DNA of 64,000 nucleotides from Marinobacter halotolerans (GTDB lineage Bacteria > Pseudomonadota > Gammaproteobacteria > Pseudomonadales > Oleiphilaceae). The position numbers and the translations under genes were made by a program. The notes below the pieces were generated by a model, which did not search any database, was not told the DNA's origin, and saw only the letters and a program-made list of their open reading frames with translations. Numbering within the stretch: position 1 is the stretch's first letter; every line of letters starts with the position of its first letter. Shown piece after piece: positions 1-8,206 of this stretch. Where the stretch lies: NCBI RefSeq assembly GCF_008795985.1, contig NZ_VMHP01000001.1, forward strand, positions 1,240,001 through 1,304,000, given 5' to 3'.

Positions 1-250
1 AGCCAAGATTTGAGATGCCCGCGGCCCAATCAGCATCTGGCAGTATGGATGCAAGAAACCCTTTGCACAGAACCGAGGTGCTTATCGCCAGACCGGCCGC
101 GACTCCGGACCACCAGAGCGCACTCGTCGAACGCGACAGCTCGTGTTCACCTTCCCTCCGGATCGCCTCGAAGATAACCGACGAGGGAACGCTCTCGTAC
201 TCATCAGCCTGTTCGTTTTCGTCGCTATCAAGATCGGTGTGATCTGGCAT
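1..250 (-). CDS. Formate/nitrite transporter family protein (YfdC-like), N-terminal part, cut by window edge
   Basis: The first 83 residues are visible on the minus strand, starting at the ATG at 250-248 with a GAGG ribosome site just upstream; the rest lies off the window. An acidic cytoplasmic leader (DLDSDENEQADEYESVPSS) is followed by VIFEAIRREGEHELSRSTSALWWSGVAAGLAIS, the pattern I know from the start of YfdC-type members of the FNT channel family, where a long soluble N-terminus precedes the first membrane helix. It begins 27 nt downstream of arsJ on the same strand, so it may be the last gene of the arsenic operon. Family membership is a recognition call from a fragment; substrate is unknown. 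Confidence 0.7.
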   Translation of the reverse strand, partial: MPDHTDLDSDENEQADEYESVPSSVIFEAIRREGEHELSRSTSALWWSGVAAGLAISTSVLCKGFLASILPDADWAAGISNLG

Positions 251-277
251 ATATTCTAATCCTCAAATGCCCGTCCA

Positions 278-1471
278 TCAGACAATCACGGGGCGTTTCT
301 CCGGCAGCATCAGAGACAGCAGCGCCGCTGTTGTTACCAGCCCGCCGGATATCAACAGACAGGCTTCAATTCCGTAGGCCTGGTAAACCCAGCCAGACAG
401 AATGGTGCCAAGCAAACGGCCAGCAGCGTTGGACATATAATAGAAGCCCACATCCAGAGAAACACCGTTGGCCCGGGCATAGCTGACAATAAGGTAGCTA
501 TGCAGGGAGGAATTGATGGCAAATAGCACCCCGAACAAAAACAAGCCACCCAAAATCACAACCTGCGGTGACCAGCCCGCCATCAGGCCTCCAGCAATGG
601 CGGCGGGAATCAGCGCCAGAGCCGCCGCCCATAGCGCAGCAGGCTTTATGCCTTCCATGTCGCCGGTAATCTTCGGCGCGATAGTCTGGATGAACCCGTA
701 GCCGATAACCCAACTGGCCATAAAGCCGCCGACTTTCCAGTGGTCCCATCCAAAAGCGGTGCTGAGATATACCGGTAAGGCTACCACAAACCACACATCC
801 CGAGCCCCGAACAGGAACATTCGCGCGGCCGAGAGCACGTTGATGGCTCGGCTCTTGGACAGGATTTCGCGGAATTTGGGCTTTGATTTGCTCTTGCCCA
901 GATCCTGCCCCAGAAGGAACAGGCTGGACAGCCAGACCAGCCCCAGAGCCACGGCCATGATAATGACCGCTCCCCTGAAGCCAGTCGCCATCAACAACAC
1001 ACCACCGAGGAAGAAGCCGACCCCCTTGAGGGTGTTCTTGGAGCCGGTGAGAATCGCCACCCATTTGTAAAGGGTGCCCTGCTGCTCGTCCGGCACCAAA
1101 AGCTTGATGCCGCTCTTGGCGGACATCTTGTTCAGGTCCTTGGCAATCCCTGACAGCGCCTGCGCCGCCATGACCCAGGGTACCGTAAGCATCGCCGCCG
1201 GCACCGCCAGCATGGTCAGGGCAACAATCTGCAAAAACAGCCCGATGTTCATGGTGCGGTTCAGCCCCGTGCGGGCACCCAGGTAACCGCCCACCAGATT
1301 GGTCACCACCCCGAAGAACTCGTAAAAGATGAACAGCAAGGCGATTGCCAGGGGAGAGTAACCCAGCTGATGAAAATGCAGCACCACCAGCATCCGCAGG
1401 GCGCCGTCGGTGAGGGTGAAGGTCCAGTAGTTGCCAGTGATCACCAGGTACTGTCGGATGGCAGCCGTCAT
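278..1471 (-). CDS. arsJ: ArsJ, organoarsenical (1-arseno-3-phosphoglycerate) efflux MFS transporter
   Basis: A 397-residue inner-membrane MFS protein with about a dozen hydrophobic segments. ArsJ exports 1-arseno-3-phosphoglycerate, the unstable product made when GAPDH uses arsenate in place of phosphate; the compound breaks down outside and releases arsenate. The start MTAAIRQYLVITGNYWTF is typical of the family. An in-frame start 16 codons upstream (1519) would overlap the GAPDH gene by 47 bp, so the ATG at 1471 was chosen: it follows the GAPDH stop in a TGATATG junction, which suggests translational coupling. The adjacent dedicated GAPDH gene is the diagnostic context for ArsJ. Confidence 0.92.
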   Translation of the reverse strand: MTAAIRQYLVITGNYWTFTLTDGALRMLVVLHFHQLGYSPLAIALLFIFYEFFGVVTNLVGGYLGARTGLNRTMNIGLFLQIVALTMLAVPAAMLTVPWVMAAQALSGIAKDLNKMSAKSGIKLLVPDEQQGTLYKWVAILTGSKNTLKGVGFFLGGVLLMATGFRGAVIIMAVALGLVWLSSLFLLGQDLGKSKSKPKFREILSKSRAINVLSAARMFLFGARDVWFVVALPVYLSTAFGWDHWKVGGFMASWVIGYGFIQTIAPKITGDMEGIKPAALWAAALALIPAAIAGGLMAGWSPQVVILGGLFLFGVLFAINSSLHSYLIVSYARANGVSLDVGFYYMSNAAGRLLGTILSGWVYQAYGIEACLLISGGLVTTAALLSLMLPEKRPVIV

Positions 1472-1472
1472 A

Positions 1473-2477
1473 TCAGGCAGCGCCCACCCGATGAGCCAGC
1501 TCCGCAGTGCGGTTGGCATAGCCCCATTCGTTATCGTACCAGGCGTAGATTTTCACCTGGGTGCCATTCACCACTATGGTGGACAGGGCATCAACAATGG
1601 AGGAACGCGGGTCGGTTTTGTAATCGATCGACACCAACGGTCGCTCTTCGTAACCCAGGATACCTTCCAATTCGCCGTCGGCCGCCTCTTTCAGCAGCCG
1701 GTTTACGGTATCCCTGTCCGTGGCCGTTTCAACTTCAAACACGCAGTCGGTCAGCGACGCATTGGTTAGCGGCACGCGCACAGCGTGGCCATCCAGACGC
1801 CCTTTCAGCTCCGGGAATATCTCGATAATCGCCGTTGCTGAACCGGTGCTGGTGGGGATCAATGAACTGCCGCAGGCTCTTGCCCGACGCAGATCCTTGT
1901 GGGGCGCATCGATGATAACCTGAGAGTTGGTCAGGCTGTGAATGGTGGTGATGGAGCCGTGCTTGATGCCCAGCTTCTCATGAATCACCTTAACCACCGG
2001 TGCGAGGCAGTTGGTAGTGCAAGAGGCCGCTGTCACTATGCGATCCGTGGCGGGTTCAAAGATATCGTCATTCACTCCCAGCACGATATTCTTGGCGCCC
2101 TTCTCTTTGACCGGCGCAGAGACCACCACCCGTTTTACCCCCTGGTCCAGGTAGGCCTGCAAGGCGCTGACTTTCTTGTTCACGCCGCTGGCCTCGATCA
2201 CCAGATCACAGCCCGACCAATCGGTTTCACCGATGGTTCGGTTGTGGGTCACGGGGATGCGCTGGCCCTCAATGACGATATCGGATCCGTCCACAGTTGC
2301 CTCCTGGCTCCAGCGACCATGGACGCTGTCGAAGTTCAGCAGGTGAGCCAGCGTTCCGACATCGGCGCCCGGATCATTGATCGCCACAAATTCCATGTCC
2401 GGCCACTGCCACGCAGCCCGCAAAGTCAGGCGTCCAATGCGGCCAAATCCGTTAATGCCTACTCTGATTTTGTTCAT
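1473..2477 (-). CDS. gapdh: ArsJ-associated glyceraldehyde-3-phosphate dehydrogenase
   Basis: A 334-residue type I GAPDH. The NAD-binding GFGRIG lies at residues 10-15, the catalytic Cys153 in [10 protein letters not shown] and the general-base His180 in TIHSLTNSQ, so the active site is intact. In ars operons this paralogue is thought to act on arsenate to form 1-arseno-3-phosphoglycerate, which ArsJ exports. The ATG at 2477 has a strong AGGAG site (TCAGGAGCGC upstream); a longer in-frame reading to 2573 adds 32 residues with no family match and runs into arsC-arsR, so it was rejected. It sits between the ArsC-ArsR fusion and arsJ in one leftward operon and is probably arsenic-induced. Confidence 0.93.
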   Translation of the reverse strand: MNKIRVGINGFGRIGRLTLRAAWQWPDMEFVAINDPGADVGTLAHLLNFDSVHGRWSQEATVDGSDIVIEGQRIPVTHNRTIGETDWSGCDLVIEASGVNKKVSALQAYLDQGVKRVVVSAPVKEKGAKNIVLGVNDDIFEPATDRIVTAASCTTNCLAPVVKVIHEKLGIKHGSITTIHSLTNSQVIIDAPHKDLRRARACGSSLIPTSTGSATAIIEIFPELKGRLDGHAVRVPLTNASLTDCVFEVETATDRDTVNRLLKEAADGELEGILGYEERPLVSIDYKTDPRSSIVDALSTIVVNGTQVKIYAWYDNEWGYANRTAELAHRVGAA

Positions 2478-2523
2478 GATGCGCTCCTGAGGGTGTCTCT
2501 TCCGACTTTCAATCCTGTGATAG

Positions 2524-3288
2524 TTACAGGCACTGGACAGACGGGCGGTCTGCCATTGCCTGCAAACGGGCAAGCGGGCTCTTTATCAGTCCGGCGTTGT
2601 GGCTGGCGGTTTCATCCAGCACGCGGGCCAGCCACCGAGGCATACCCGGTTCCAGGGAATAGTAGATCCACTGTCCCCGACGCTCCGTGACCAGCAGGCC
2701 AGCATCCCGCAACGTCGCCAGATGCCGGCTGACTTTTGGCTGCGGGGCCTCAAAGGCTTCAGTCAGCTCGCAGACACAGAGTTGTTCCTGGCTCTGAATC
2801 AGCAACAGCGCCGACAGACGGAAGTCGTCTGCCAGGGCCTTGAATACCGTCACCGGGTTGTAGCTGGCCGGCTTCGGCCCGGTTTCTTTCTGGTGCACCA
2901 GCGCAAACAGAGCGATGCGCTCTTTGACTTCTTTCAGAGTGAGCGCAAACGTGGCGTGACGGTTGGCCGGTACCGGATCGGCAAAATCCCAGGCAATCTG
3001 CTGGGCCTGCTGACAGACCGTGCCGCACTCGTTCGCGGCTTTCTCGCAAAGGGTGATCACGTAATCCCAGTATTGCCCTTGCAGCTCCGCCAATTGCTTA
3101 CTGTGCAGCCCTTCGGTGGCAATGCCGGCCTCTTCAAGAACCTGAAGCGCCATCGGATGGGGCCTGGTTGGTTCGGTACCGGCACTGGCTACCTCAAACC
3201 GATCCCCGGCCATGTTCCGGAGCAACGCTTCGGCCATCAACGAACGGGCACTGTTGGCGGTGCAGACAAATAAAATACGGCGCTTCAT
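2524..3288 (-). CDS. Fusion protein: thioredoxin-type arsenate reductase (ArsC) + ArsR repressor
   Basis: This 254-residue protein joins two activities normally on separate chains. Residues 1-135 are a low-molecular-weight phosphatase-type ArsC: the P-loop C9-x5-R15 (CTANSAR), the D104-P105 acid motif, and Cys81 and Cys88, spaced exactly like the Cys10/82/89 relay of the Staphylococcus ArsC. Residues 145-225 are a winged-helix ArsR domain with the arsenite-sensing pair C171-V-C173 and recognition helix [17 protein letters not shown] (183-199); a further Cys253 is near the end. The ATG at 3288 has GGAAG upstream. It is the first gene of the leftward ars operon, facing arsH, and probably represses both units through the palindrome at 3303-3322. 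Confidence 0.92.
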   Translation of the reverse strand: MKRRILFVCTANSARSLMAEALLRNMAGDRFEVASAGTEPTRPHPMALQVLEEAGIATEGLHSKQLAELQGQYWDYVITLCEKAANECGTVCQQAQQIAWDFADPVPANRHATFALTLKEVKERIALFALVHQKETGPKPASYNPVTVFKALADDFRLSALLLIQSQEQLCVCELTEAFEAPQPKVSRHLATLRDAGLLVTERRGQWIYYSLEPGMPRWLARVLDETASHNAGLIKSPLARLQAMADRPSVQCL

Positions 3289-3302
3289 ATCTGAACTTCC
3301 AT

Positions 3303-3322
3303 ATATTCGGCATTATGAATAT
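3303..3322. promoter_or_regulatory. Putative ArsR operator in the divergent ars promoter
   Basis: ATATTC at 3303-3308 and GAATAT at 3317-3322 form a perfect 6-bp inverted repeat with an 8-bp spacer, in the 91-bp AT-rich gap between the divergent arsC-arsR and arsH starts. ArsR-family repressors usually bind short AT-rich dyads like this across the promoter. The location and symmetry are seen; binding is inferred. Confidence 0.5.
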
Positions 3323-3379
3323 CTATTTTTGTGCAGAATAGATCCGACATCTCTACGAGTAAAGGAATCCGGCAAAAGA

Positions 3380-4102
3380 ATGAGCACCCAAGACCAGGAC
3401 ATCCCCAACGTCGATCCGGAATGGTTCCGCGCACCAACAACGGAGCAGCTATTCACGGTAAAAACTTCGTCCCATCCGCCACGGATTCTGTTGCTGTACG
3501 GCTCCCTGCGGGAACGCTCATTCAGCCGCCTGGCGGTCGAGGAGGCAGCCCGATTGCTCGAGGCCATGGGCGCCGAAACCCGTATCTTTAACCCCAGGGG
3601 TCTGCCACTGGCCGATGCCGAAGAAGCCTCCCACCCCAAAGTCCAGGAATTGCGGGACCTGGCTCACTGGTCAGAAGGCATGGTGTGGTGCTCGCCGGAA
3701 CGCCATGGCGCTATGACCGGCATCATGAAGACCCAGATCGACTGGATTCCGCTTTCCATCGGCGGCATGCGCCCCACACAGGGCAAAACCCTTGCGGTGA
3801 TGCAGGTCTGCGGCGGCTCCCAATCTTTCAATGCCGTCAATCAACTGCGCGTGCTGGGCCGCTGGATGCGGATGGTTACCATCCCCAATCAGTCGTCAGT
3901 GCCCAGAGCATTTACAGAGTTCGACGACAATGACCGCATGATGCCGTCGCCCTTCTACAACCGGATCGTGGATGTGATGGAAGAGCTGATGAAATTCACG
4001 TTACTGATACGGGACCGCAGTGACTACCTGACGGACCGTTATTCCGAACGGGTGGAAAGCGCCGAAGACGTCTCGAAGCGCGTCAACCAGCGCAGCATGT
4101 GA
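3380..4102 (+). CDS. arsH: ArsH, NADPH-dependent FMN reductase / organoarsenical oxidase
   Basis: A 240-residue flavodoxin-like protein. ArsH oxidises trivalent organoarsenicals and reduces flavin with NADPH. The FMN phosphate loop is [13 protein letters not shown] (about residues 38-50), and [19 protein letters not shown] is a characteristic ArsH block; a C-terminal arm ([18 protein letters not shown]) matches the family tetramer tail. The ATG at 3380 gives the usual length and has AAGGA upstream; an earlier in-frame start at 3212 would put 56 foreign residues over the divergent promoter and into arsC-arsR, and was rejected. It is 9 nt from acr3 and divergent to arsC-arsR. Confidence 0.93.
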   Translation: MSTQDQDIPNVDPEWFRAPTTEQLFTVKTSSHPPRILLLYGSLRERSFSRLAVEEAARLLEAMGAETRIFNPRGLPLADAEEASHPKVQELRDLAHWSEGMVWCSPERHGAMTGIMKTQIDWIPLSIGGMRPTQGKTLAVMQVCGGSQSFNAVNQLRVLGRWMRMVTIPNQSSVPRAFTEFDDNDRMMPSPFYNRIVDVMEELMKFTLLIRDRSDYLTDRYSERVESAEDVSKRVNQRSM

Positions 4103-4111
4103 GGAGACTCA

Positions 4112-5182
4112 ATGAGCAGCAATACTGAAACCGTGACAGCGGTCGATACCAAAGGGGGCATGGATCTGTTCGGCCGCTACCTGTCGGTCTGGGTGGCGCT
4201 GGCAATCGTTGCCGGCGTTTCCCTCGGACAACTGGCGCCGGTTGTGCCAGAAACCCTGTCCCGATTTGAATACGCCCAGGTATCCATCCCCATCGCGATT
4301 CTGATCTGGGCTATGATCTTCCCGATGATGGCGCAGATCGATTTCAGTGCGGTGGTGGGTGTCAGAAAAGAACCCAGAGGCCTGGCCATTACCACCATCG
4401 TCAACTGGCTGATCAAACCCTTCACGATGTTTGCCATCGCCTGGTTCTTCCTGATGGTGGTGTTCGAGCCACTGATAGCCCCGGAACTGGCCAGCGAATA
4501 CCTGGCGGGCGCCATCCTGCTGGGCGCCGCACCCTGCACTGCCATGGTATTTGTCTGGAGCTACCTGACCAAAGGCGATGCTGCCTATACCCTGGTGCAG
4601 GTGTCGCTGAACGACATTATCATGCTGTTCGCCTTCGCGCCCATCGTGGTGTTCCTGCTGGGCATTTCCGACATCCAGGTACCCTGGAATACAGTGCTGT
4701 TGTCCGTAGTGCTTTACATTGTGATTCCTCTGGCCGCCGGTTATCTGACCCGGCGCACCCTGATCGCCAGACGTGGCCAGCAATGGTACGACGACGAGTT
4801 CATGAAGCGTCTGGGGCCTGTTACACCGTCGGCACTGATCGTCACCCTGGTGATGCTGTTCGCCTTCCAGGGCGAGGTGATTCTGGAGAATCCGCTGCAC
4901 ATCGCCCTGATCGCCGTACCGTTGATTGTCCAGACTTTCCTGATCTTCTTCCTCGCCTACGGCTGGGCAAGGCTGTGGAAAGTACGCCACTGCATCGCCG
5001 CGCCGGGCGCCATGATTGGCGCCAGTAACTTCTTCGAACTGGCGGTGGCGGCGGCCATCGCGCTGTTTGGTCTGCAATCCGGGGCGGCATTGGCAACGGT
5101 GGTGGGCGTTCTGGTAGAAGTGCCATTGATGCTGGTTCTGGTGCGGATTGCCAACAAGACACGGAACCGCTTCCCTGCCTGA
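4112..5182 (+). CDS. acr3: ACR3 family arsenite efflux transporter
   Basis: A 356-residue, roughly ten-helix inner-membrane protein of the ACR3 (bile/arsenite/riboflavin transporter) superfamily that extrudes arsenite using the proton gradient. The conserved cysteine block GAAPCTAMVFVWSYLTKGD and the following VSLNDIIMLFAFAPIV are clear signatures; a second conserved block is APGAMIGASNFFELAVAAA. The start ATG follows TGAGGAGACTCA, a good ribosome site overlapping the end of arsH, so the two are co-expressed. ArsC reduces arsenate and ACR3 removes the product. Confidence 0.95.
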   Translation: MSSNTETVTAVDTKGGMDLFGRYLSVWVALAIVAGVSLGQLAPVVPETLSRFEYAQVSIPIAILIWAMIFPMMAQIDFSAVVGVRKEPRGLAITTIVNWLIKPFTMFAIAWFFLMVVFEPLIAPELASEYLAGAILLGAAPCTAMVFVWSYLTKGDAAYTLVQVSLNDIIMLFAFAPIVVFLLGISDIQVPWNTVLLSVVLYIVIPLAAGYLTRRTLIARRGQQWYDDEFMKRLGPVTPSALIVTLVMLFAFQGEVILENPLHIALIAVPLIVQTFLIFFLAYGWARLWKVRHCIAAPGAMIGASNFFELAVAAAIALFGLQSGAALATVVGVLVEVPLMLVLVRIANKTRNRFPA

Positions 5183-5269
5183 AACGGCCCCGCTTTCTGG
5201 CCCCGCCGGCGATTGTTATCTAAGCTGAGCGGGTTCGCCTATAACGGGCGAGTCCACAAAAGGTTAAGC

Positions 5270-5722
5270 ATGCGCGAGTCAGAATCGGATAACGGGAGCA
5301 AACGCCATAGTGACAAGGCGGCCGCAAAACGGCCTGAAGCTCCGAACATAAGCGATAGAGAGCGGGTTGTTGTGGTCGGTGGCTTCAATGTAATCCAGAA
5401 GCTGCTACTGATTGTGACCGGGCTGCTGACCCTGGGCGCCGCCGGGGCGGAAATTCTGGTCGTCTACGAACGGGGCGTTATTGAACTTGCCGATATTCTG
5501 CTGCTGTTTCTGTACACCGAGGTTGTCGCCATGGTGATCGTGTCCTACACCGGACAGGGCTCGGTGTTTGTCTATCCGATATTCATCGCCATGACAGCTC
5601 TGGCACGACTGATTGTGCTGCAGGGCAAGGACATGGACCCACAGAACATCCTCTTCGAGGCGGCGGCTATTGTGCTGCTAGCGATTGCGGCAATGATCAT
5701 TCTGCGCTTGCCCCGGCACTGA
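5270..5722 (+). CDS. PsiE-like phosphate-starvation-inducible membrane protein
   Basis: A 150-residue protein with a charged 45-residue leader followed by four hydrophobic helices. The helix blocks (LLLIVTGLLTLGAAGAEILVVYERGVIELADILLLFLYTEVVAMVIVSY and ARLIVLQGKD) match my memory of the PsiE family, whose function is unknown. The ATG at 5270 was preferred over a start at 5213 because it has an AGGTTA site and removes a non-conserved, arginine-rich lead. It lies 87 bp after acr3, and a phosphate-related protein beside arsenate genes is reasonable, but there is no direct evidence that it belongs to the ars unit. Confidence 0.7.
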   Translation: MRESESDNGSKRHSDKAAAKRPEAPNISDRERVVVVGGFNVIQKLLLIVTGLLTLGAAGAEILVVYERGVIELADILLLFLYTEVVAMVIVSYTGQGSVFVYPIFIAMTALARLIVLQGKDMDPQNILFEAAAIVLLAIAAMIILRLPRH

Positions 5723-5763
5723 AAACCTCTGTACTGCCGATTATACCTGTGCCTCGCCAATAT

Positions 5764-7929
5764 TCAGCAAGCCTCCAGGGGCGCATACGCCAGCACCAAC
5801 CACTTCGCCCCCTCATCAAAGTTCACCTGAACCCGAGTGTGGTGGCCGCTACCCTCGCTGTTCATCACAATGCCTTCACCAAACTTTGGGTGACGAACAC
5901 GCTGCCCCAGGCTAAAGCCGGACTGCTGGGCGGAATCCTGGCTGAACAGGCTTTCATTGGGGCGCGAGACCATGGCAGGCCGGCTGACGGTGTTACGCAG
6001 CCGTACTTCCTGGATGCAATCACCGGGGATTTCACGGACGAAACGGGACAGCGCGTGAAATTTTTCCTGGCCGTACAGGCGGCGGGATTCGGCGTAAGTA
6101 AGCACCAGCTTCTTCATGGCGCGGGTGATGCCCACATAGGCCAGGCGCCGTTCTTCTTCCATCCGCCCCGGCTCTTCCAGTGACATGCTGTGGGGAAACA
6201 GGCCTTCCTCTACCCCCGCCAGGAACACCAGCGGGAATTCCAGACCCTTGGCGGAGTGCAGTGTCATCAGCTGCACGCAGTCCTCGTTCGCCTCGGCCTG
6301 GGCTTCACCGGCATCCAGCGCCGCCTGGGCGATGAATTCCGACAGCGGGTCAACTCCTTCTTCCGCCTCAAAGTCCGCCAAAGCATTCACCAGCTCGTCC
6401 AGGTTCTCCGCCCGGGCCTGACCTTTTTCGCCCTTCTCGTTGGCGTGATAATCCCTCAGGCCGCTCAGCTCCAGGGTTTTCTTCATCAGCCCGTGCAGGG
6501 TGGCGTCGTCTACCATCTCCGTCAGTTGTTCGATGATGCCCATAAAGGACTGCAGTCCGGTCTTGGCGCGGCCTTTCACCTGTCCCGCTTCCAGTAGCCG
6601 TTCAGCGGATTCCCAGAGGGAGATGCTGCGCTCCGTGGCATAGGCGCGCATATCCGCCAGACTCTTGGCACCGATACCACGAGCGGGAATATTCACCACT
6701 CGCTCGAAAGCGGCGTCATCCCGACGATAGTGCACCAATCGCAGATAGGCGATGGCGTTGCGGATTTCCTGGCGGTCGTAGAACCGCAGACCACCGTATA
6801 CCCGGTAGGGAATGCCCTGGCGGATCAAGGATTCTTCCAGCACCCGGGATTGGGCGTTGGAGCGATACAGAATAGCCGACTCGCTGCGCAGGTTGCCTTC
6901 ACTGACCCAGGTACTGATCGTGTCGGCAATATAGTTGGCCTCGTCCTGTTCGTTGAACGCGGCATATAGGTTGATGGGTTCGCCATCCACGCCGTCGGTC
7001 CAGAGTTCCTTGCCCAGACGCCCCTGGTTGTTGGCAATCACCGCGTTGGCCGCTTTCAGGATCAGCTGGGTGGAACGGTAGTTCTGCTCCAGGCGCACCA
7101 GCCGGGCATTGGGAAAGTCCCGCTGGTACTGCTGGATATTTTCCACCCTGGCGCCCCGCCAGCCATAGATCGACTGGTCGTCGTCTCCGACGACCGTCAT
7201 GGGGACGCGATTGCCCGCCAGAATCTGTAACCAGGCGTACTGGATGGCGTTGGTGTCCTGGAACTCGTCCACCAGAATCTGCTGGAAGCGGCTCTGGTAG
7301 TGGCTCAGCAGTTCCGGCCGATGCAGCCAGAGTTCGTGGGAGCGCAGAAGCAGCTCGCCGAAATCCACCAGGCCACCCAGATTGCACAGCTTCTCGTACT
7401 GGCGGTAGACGGTGAGCATGGTGCTGGTGAAATGGTCACCGGGGTTTTCCTGGATATGTTCGGCCCGCAAGCCTTCATCCTTGTTGCCATTGATGAACCA
7501 CTGGGCCTGTTTGGGCGGCCAGCGGCTTTCATCAATTTTCAGCTCGCGCATGACCCGCTTGACCAGGCGCAGCTGGTCGTCGCTGTCCAGCACCTGGAAG
7601 TTTTCTGGCAGGCCTGCATCCTTGTGATGGGCCCGCAGCAGCCGGTGGGCAATGCCGTGAAACGTACCGAACCAGAGGCCTCGGGCGGGAATATCCATCA
7701 TCTGCTCGATGCGAAAACGCATCTCTTTTGCCGCCTTGTTGGTGAAGGTGACGGCCAGAATGCCGGTGGGCGGCACCTTGTCTACCTGCATCAGCCAGGC
7801 GATGCGATGAACCAGCACCCGGGTCTTGCCGCTGCCTGCGCCCGCCAGCACCAGCAGGTGGTCGTTCTGGGCCGTGACGGCCTCGCGCTGAGCGTCGTTC
7901 AGGGGATCGATAATCGGGGAAACATCCAT
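5764..7929 (-). CDS. uvrD: DNA helicase II UvrD
   Basis: A 721-residue superfamily 1A 3'-5' helicase for nucleotide excision and mismatch repair. It starts MDVSPIIDPLNDAQREAV, aligned with the E. coli start; the Walker A GAGSGKT is at 30-36, followed by TFTNKAAKEMR, GTFHGIAHRLLR, the DEFQDTN Walker B, GDDDQSIYGWRGA, QNYRST and LMTLHSAKGLEF, all expected motifs. The C-terminal Tudor-like region (GQRVRHPKFGEGIVMN) that contacts RNA polymerase is present. The ATG at 7929 was chosen over a TTG two codons earlier. No clear LexA box was found upstream. Confidence 0.96.
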   Translation of the reverse strand: MDVSPIIDPLNDAQREAVTAQNDHLLVLAGAGSGKTRVLVHRIAWLMQVDKVPPTGILAVTFTNKAAKEMRFRIEQMMDIPARGLWFGTFHGIAHRLLRAHHKDAGLPENFQVLDSDDQLRLVKRVMRELKIDESRWPPKQAQWFINGNKDEGLRAEHIQENPGDHFTSTMLTVYRQYEKLCNLGGLVDFGELLLRSHELWLHRPELLSHYQSRFQQILVDEFQDTNAIQYAWLQILAGNRVPMTVVGDDDQSIYGWRGARVENIQQYQRDFPNARLVRLEQNYRSTQLILKAANAVIANNQGRLGKELWTDGVDGEPINLYAAFNEQDEANYIADTISTWVSEGNLRSESAILYRSNAQSRVLEESLIRQGIPYRVYGGLRFYDRQEIRNAIAYLRLVHYRRDDAAFERVVNIPARGIGAKSLADMRAYATERSISLWESAERLLEAGQVKGRAKTGLQSFMGIIEQLTEMVDDATLHGLMKKTLELSGLRDYHANEKGEKGQARAENLDELVNALADFEAEEGVDPLSEFIAQAALDAGEAQAEANEDCVQLMTLHSAKGLEFPLVFLAGVEEGLFPHSMSLEEPGRMEEERRLAYVGITRAMKKLVLTYAESRRLYGQEKFHALSRFVREIPGDCIQEVRLRNTVSRPAMVSRPNESLFSQDSAQQSGFSLGQRVRHPKFGEGIVMNSEGSGHHTRVQVNFDEGAKWLVLAYAPLEAC

Positions 7930-8070
7930 GGGCAAAACCGCTGTGATCGGGTGAATTTGATGCCGATAGCCGCCGGATTATAACAGGGGAAAGGCACGGC
8001 AACAGTTCTGAAAAAGAGTTGGCGAAAGATTGCCAGAATACGAACCCGAGCCATTTTTTGCCCTACAGGC

Positions 8071-8100
8071 TTGGGAAATTTCCCACGACATATGTATACT
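8071..8100 (+). promoter_or_regulatory. Putative promoter of the porin gene with an overlapping 14-bp palindrome
   Basis: TATACT at 8095-8100 fits a -10 box and TTGGGA at 8071-8076 a -35 box with an 18-bp spacer. The -35 box overlaps a perfect palindrome, TGGGAAATTTCCCA (8072-8085), well placed for a repressor. The gap 7930-8206 holds nothing else recognisable. Start site and regulator are inferred. Confidence 0.4.
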
Positions 8101-8206
8101 TCCGACCGAGTTGAACAGACGGGGCCCGAAACGGCCCTGACAAAGCCAGGATGGCGCACCCCAGTCGCGATTAGATAGCCGCGATCAGACATCAAGGAGC
8201 TGATGT

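Noticed and set aside
4109..5077. Open frame of 322 codons on the minus strand
   Set aside because: Antisense to acr3; the translation is a Gln/His/Asp-rich shadow of membrane-protein codons.
7930..8206. LexA (SOS) box expected upstream of uvrD
   Set aside because: No CTGT-N8-ACAG match was found near the uvrD start, so SOS control is not claimed.
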